The position numbers and the translations under genes are program-made. From positions 124,001 to 188,000 of the forward strand of contig NZ_VXJW01000002.1 in NCBI RefSeq assembly GCF_008692845.1: 64,000 nucleotides of DNA, given 5' to 3'. Below are positions 60,641 to 64,000 of this stretch, one piece after another; the stretch's first letter is position 1; each line of letters starts with the position of its first letter. The notes beneath the pieces are model-generated. The model saw nothing but the letters and a program-made list of their open reading frames with translations, did not search any database and had not been told where the DNA came from. The stretch comes from Salmonella enterica subsp. arizonae. GTDB lineage: Bacteria > Pseudomonadota > Gammaproteobacteria > Enterobacterales > Enterobacteriaceae.

Positions 60641-62122
60641 ATGAATAAACAAGCATCTCAACCCCACGCCATTTATTACGTTGTCGCCCTGCAAATTTGG
60701 GAGTACTTCAGCTTTTATGGTATGCGCGCCCTACTGATTCTTTATCTCACCAATCAGCTAAAATACGACGATAACCACGCCTACGCGTTATTCAGCGCTT
60801 ATTGCTCGTTGGTCTACGTCACGCCGATCCTGGGCGGTTATCTGGCGGATAAAGTGCTTGGCAACCGAATGGCGGTGATGCTGGGCGCATTTTTAATGGC
60901 GGTCGGTCACTTAGTGCTGGGCGCCAGTGAGATCGCTCCAGCCTTCCTTTATCTGTCGCTGGCGATCATTGTCTGCGGCTACGGCCTGTTTAAATCGAAT
61001 ATTAGCTGCCTGCTGGGCGAACTGTACCAGCCGGAAGATCCGCGCCGCGACGGCGGGTTCTCGCTGCTTTACGCGGCGGGCAATATTGGTTCGATCGTGG
61101 CCCCTATCGCCTGCGGCTATGTGCAAGAGGAGTACAGTTGGGCGATGGGCTTTGCGCTCGCCGCCATTGGTATGCTGGCGGGACTGGTGATCTTCCTGTG
61201 TGGAAATCGTCATTTCACCCACACCACCGGCGTTAATAAAGCCGCTTTGCGCGCCAGAAACTACCTGCTGCCAAACTGGGGCTGGCTGTTGATCCTGCTG
61301 GTAGCGGCGCCGTTGCTGATTACCGTTCTGTTCTGGAAAGAATGGGCAGTTTATGCCTTAATCGTGGCGACCGCGATCGGCCTGGTCGTGCTGACAAAAA
61401 TTTATCGCCAGGCGCAAACGGCAAAACAACGCAAAGAACTGGGGCTGATTGTCACCCTGACCCTGTTCAGTATGCTGTTCTGGGCGTTTGCCCAGCAGGG
61501 CGGCAGTTCTATCAGCCTGTATATCGACCGCTTTGTGAACCGCGATATTCTGGGCTATTCCGTTCCCACCGCCATGTTCCAGTCGGTGAACGCCTTTGCC
61601 GTGATGCTGTGTGGGGTCGTCCTGGCCTGGCTGGTTAAAGAGAGCGTAAGCGGTAATCGCACCGTGCGTATCTGGGGCAAATTCGCGTTGGGTCTCGGTC
61701 TGATGAGCGCCGGATTCTGCATTCTGACCCTGAGCGCGCGCTGGTCCGCCGCTTACGGACACTCCTCAATGCCGCTGATGGTGCTGGGGCTGGCGGTGAT
61801 GGGCTTTGCCGAGCTGTTTATCGACCCGGTCGCCATGTCGCAAATTACGCGCATTGATATCCCCGGCATCACCGGCGTATTAACCGGAATTTATATGCTG
61901 CTGTCCGGCGCGATAGCTAACTACCTGGCGGGCGTCATCGCTGACCAGACCTCGCAAAGCGCCTTTGACGCCAGCGGCGCGGTTAATTACGCCATCAACG
62001 CCTATGTCGATGTTTTTGAACAGATCACCTGGGGCGCGTTAGCCTGCGTAGGCGTTGTCCTGCTAATTTGGCTGTATCAGTCCTTCAAATTCAAAAGCCG
62101 CTCGCTGGCCGTCGAATCCTGA
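60641..62122 (+). CDS. dtpD: DtpD (YbgH), proton-dependent di/tripeptide transporter
   Basis: A 493-residue POT-family symporter with about 14 helices. The POT N-terminal motif [19 protein letters not shown] and [12 protein letters not shown] are present. It is close to E. coli DtpD along its length. Start ATG 60641; the Met one codon earlier is an alternative. Monocistronic, convergent with phr. Confidence 0.97.
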   Translation: MNKQASQPHAIYYVVALQIWEYFSFYGMRALLILYLTNQLKYDDNHAYALFSAYCSLVYVTPILGGYLADKVLGNRMAVMLGAFLMAVGHLVLGASEIAPAFLYLSLAIIVCGYGLFKSNISCLLGELYQPEDPRRDGGFSLLYAAGNIGSIVAPIACGYVQEEYSWAMGFALAAIGMLAGLVIFLCGNRHFTHTTGVNKAALRARNYLLPNWGWLLILLVAAPLLITVLFWKEWAVYALIVATAIGLVVLTKIYRQAQTAKQRKELGLIVTLTLFSMLFWAFAQQGGSSISLYIDRFVNRDILGYSVPTAMFQSVNAFAVMLCGVVLAWLVKESVSGNRTVRIWGKFALGLGLMSAGFCILTLSARWSAAYGHSSMPLMVLGLAVMGFAELFIDPVAMSQITRIDIPGITGVLTGIYMLLSGAIANYLAGVIADQTSQSAFDASGAVNYAINAYVDVFEQITWGALACVGVVLLIWLYQSFKFKSRSLAVES

Positions 62123-62132
62123 TAGCAGAATG

Positions 62133-62154
62133 TCCGGTAGTCTGCGCTACCGGG
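62133..62154. terminator. Hairpin between dtpD and phr
   Basis: CCGGTAG and CTACCGG arms with a short loop lie in the 38-base gap of the convergent pair. No strong T-tract on the plus strand; it may act both ways. Confidence 0.5.
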
Positions 62155-62160
62155 CCTGTA

Positions 62161-63582
62161 TTACCCCCCTTTTCTCGCCGCCTCATAGGCGGAAAGCGTC
62201 GCGATTCTCGCCTGTTTGTGATCCACAATGGGCCGAGGATAATCAAGCACGACTCCCGCTTTTTCCGCCCACCGCCACGGCTCGTGAATCGCTTTTCCAG
62301 GGATATCGCGTAATGCCGGTAGCCACTGGCGGATAAATTCGCCGTCGCGATCGAACCTCTCCCCCTGAGTCGTGGGATTAAAAATACGAAAATAAGGCGC
62401 GGCATCAGTACCGGTTGAAGCGGCCCACTGCCAACCGCCATTATTGGCGGCAAGATCGCCGTCAATAAGCTGCGACATGAAATAGCGCTCACCCAGCCGC
62501 CAGTCAATCAGCAGATCTTTCACCAGAAAGCTGGCGGTAATCATACGTAAACGGTTATGCATCCAGCCTGTCGCATTAAGCTGGCGCATCGCCGCATCGA
62601 CAATGGGATAACCGGTTTCGCCTTTCCGCCATGCCTGAAAATAATGTGGATTCTCCTGCCACGTGACGCGTTTCGTCCAGCGGATAAACGGCTGGTGTTT
62701 GCATAATGCCGGATACCAAGTCATTAAATGACGGTAAAATTCCCGCCAGATGAGTTCATTCAACCAGACGCTTCCTGGTCCGCCGTCCAGCGCCTGCGGC
62801 TGCTCCGCCAGTAATCGGTGCAGGCACTGTCGCGGCGACAGGCCACCCGTCGCCAGGCTGGCGGAAAGCCGACTGGTGCCTTCAACCGCAGGGAAATCGC
62901 GCCGTGACGCATACTTGTCTGCGCCCTGCGCGCAAAACTGACGTAGCTGCGCGATGGCCGCGTTTTCTTCAACCGGGAAAAGCGCGGCGTCAAACGCCTG
63001 TTGCGGGTAGTTAAGCGAGACTGGCGTTAAGGGGGTAGAAAGCGCGCCGCTTGCCCGGATCTTCGGGGCCGGAACGCACGGCGGGATATCCTCTTTTAGC
63101 CGTTTCAACCAGGCGTTTTTAAACGGCGTAAAAACTTTATACATTTCATGATTGCCGGTCATCACTGCGCCGGGTGGCAGAATCACGCTATCGTCAAAGC
63201 CTTCGCAGATGACAGATTGCAGCGCTTTTTCCACCGCTGCATCACGCTGACGCTCATTAACCTCATACTCGTAGTTATAAAACAGATGGCTGACGTCATG
63301 CTGTCGGCAAACGTTTTTGACTGTCTCAATACTGGCGTTAAAATCCGCCACTTCATGAAACAGCATCGGAATCCCTTTCTCTGCAAGGGCCGTCTGTAGC
63401 GCATTGAGCTGCGCGCTGATGAATGCCGCCTGCCGCGGCGCCATATCATGGGCCTGCCACTGCGCGGGGGTGGCAATATAAAGCGCCAGTACCCGCGCGG
63501 ATGCATCGCGGCAGGCGGCGGCCAGCGCAAGGTTATCCTGTAAACGCAGATCGCGCCTGAACCAGACTAAATGGGTGGGCAT
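62161..63582 (-). CDS. phr: Phr, CPD class I deoxyribodipyrimidine photolyase
   Basis: A 473-residue light-driven DNA repair enzyme that splits cyclobutane pyrimidine dimers with FADH and a folate antenna. The N-terminal domain starts MPTHLVWFRRDLRLQDN. The FAD-domain segments LIWREFYRHLM, GYPIVDAAMRQL, GDLAANNGGWQWAASTGTD and FNPTTQGERFD, cited by location about 275-410, are complete. The start at 63582 gives the family length. Confidence 0.98.
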   Translation of the reverse strand: MPTHLVWFRRDLRLQDNLALAAACRDASARVLALYIATPAQWQAHDMAPRQAAFISAQLNALQTALAEKGIPMLFHEVADFNASIETVKNVCRQHDVSHLFYNYEYEVNERQRDAAVEKALQSVICEGFDDSVILPPGAVMTGNHEMYKVFTPFKNAWLKRLKEDIPPCVPAPKIRASGALSTPLTPVSLNYPQQAFDAALFPVEENAAIAQLRQFCAQGADKYASRRDFPAVEGTSRLSASLATGGLSPRQCLHRLLAEQPQALDGGPGSVWLNELIWREFYRHLMTWYPALCKHQPFIRWTKRVTWQENPHYFQAWRKGETGYPIVDAAMRQLNATGWMHNRLRMITASFLVKDLLIDWRLGERYFMSQLIDGDLAANNGGWQWAASTGTDAAPYFRIFNPTTQGERFDRDGEFIRQWLPALRDIPGKAIHEPWRWAEKAGVVLDYPRPIVDHKQARIATLSAYEAARKGG

Positions 63583-63645
63583 ACAACTCCTGAAAGATGA
63601 AACGTCACGGCAGAATAGCGTTAAACAGTGTAGACCCTGGCGCAT

Positions 63646-63674
63646 AAAAAAACCGCCAGCGGCTGACGGTTTTT
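63646..63674 (-). terminator. Terminator after the DUF2931 gene
   Basis: On the minus strand, AACCGTCAGCC pairs with GGCTGGCGGTT, followed by TTTTTTATG. It lies 19 bases past the stop of the DUF2931 gene and before phr, so phr needs its own promoter. Confidence 0.9.
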
Positions 63675-63692
63675 CAGAAGCGCCCAATACCC

Positions 63693-64000
63693 TTACCAGT
63701 TGCCGTAAGGGTATTTTTTATCTTTGATAAAATCTTCGGTTTCTTTTATATATTTATATCCACGGCTAAATCTGGTTACCCCCTTGCACATCGCCAGTTT
63801 TTCACCGGATACCGTCTCGACCAGAATATCTTTATCCTCCGTTAATCGCGTATTGGGCTTGCCATTATTTACCAGCCAGACACGCACTCTGCCTTCCGGC
63901 GCCAGACCAATTACCAGATAACGGTGGTACTCCTGCACGCTGGCATCCCATGGCGACGGGTAAGGGGTCAGCATCATTTCCCAAACCGGATAACCAAACG
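63693..64000 (-). CDS. DUF2931 family protein (partial, 5' end outside window)
   Basis: C-terminal about 100 residues of a DUF2931-type protein. The frame is open through the right edge, reading FGYPVWEMMLTPYPSPWD at the edge, so the ATG at 63977 is internal and not the start. The C-terminus KYIKETEDFIKDKKYPYGNW, shown only as an end motif YPYGNW, is typical of the family, which is usually lipoprotein-like. Function unknown. Confidence 0.7.
   Translation of the reverse strand, partial: FGYPVWEMMLTPYPSPWDASVQEYHRYLVIGLAPEGRVRVWLVNNGKPNTRLTEDKDILVETVSGEKLAMCKGVTRFSRGYKYIKETEDFIKDKKYPYGNW

Overview
The window is a 64 kb piece of an enterobacterial chromosome, most likely Salmonella enterica or a very close relative. 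AcrZ, Pal (174 aa), ModE, GalETKM, SdhCDAB, TolA, GltA and Phr read as near-identical orthologues of Escherichia/Salmonella proteins. The backbone order (mod, gal, gpmA, aroG, nadA, tRNA-Lys/Val cluster, tol-pal, cyd, suc, sdh, gltA, nei, pxp, phr) is the classic 16-17 minute region. No insertion sequence, integrase or CRISPR array was seen. Species assignment rests on recalled sequences, not on a search.

Layout. 1-4073: molybdate genes (modB cut by the window edge, modA, acrZ, modE, modF). 4191-8574: galETKM with its classical operators. 8581-12890: an accessory operon resembling chbC-chbR-chbF-chbG (chitobiose-type PTS membrane subunit, AraC regulator, 6-phospho-beta-glucosidase, deacetylase) but with no EIIA or EIIB gene. 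13309-15595: gpmA with a Fur box, a decayed iron-siderophore ABC ATPase remnant, and aroG with a perfect TyrR box. 15914-19134: ybgS, zitB, pnuC, nadA. 19325-20048: four tRNA-Lys genes, one tRNA-Val gene and a tRNA-Lys 3' fragment. 20135-25686: cpoB, pal, tolB, tolA, tolR, tolQ, ybgC. 25909-29104: cydABX-ybgE. 30311-42603: an accessory methylaspartate (glutamate mutase) island inserted between cydA and sucD. 42711-49005: sucABCD. 49208-52437: sdhCDAB. 53192-56454: gltA, abrB, nei. 57247-60312: pxpABC and ybgI. 60641-63582: dtpD and phr. The last gene (DUF2931) is cut by the right edge.

The most interesting part is 30311-42603. Its operon encodes coenzyme-B12-dependent glutamate mutase (glmS, glmL, glmE), methylaspartate ammonia-lyase, an AtuA-like protein, a DUF4387 protein, a dicarboxylate/amino-acid symporter, a class I fumarase expected to act as mesaconase, and its own corrinoid adenosyltransferase. 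A LysR regulator and a PocR-type AraC regulator follow on the opposite strand. Together they would take up an acidic substrate and convert glutamate to methylaspartate, mesaconate and citramalate next to the TCA genes. The large mutase subunit gene glmE has an in-frame amber codon at position 24 where the family has Trp, so the pathway may be newly inactivated or depend on reinitiation or suppression. The AtuA-like/DUF4387 pair has no assigned role in this pathway and is the best candidate for undescribed biochemistry.
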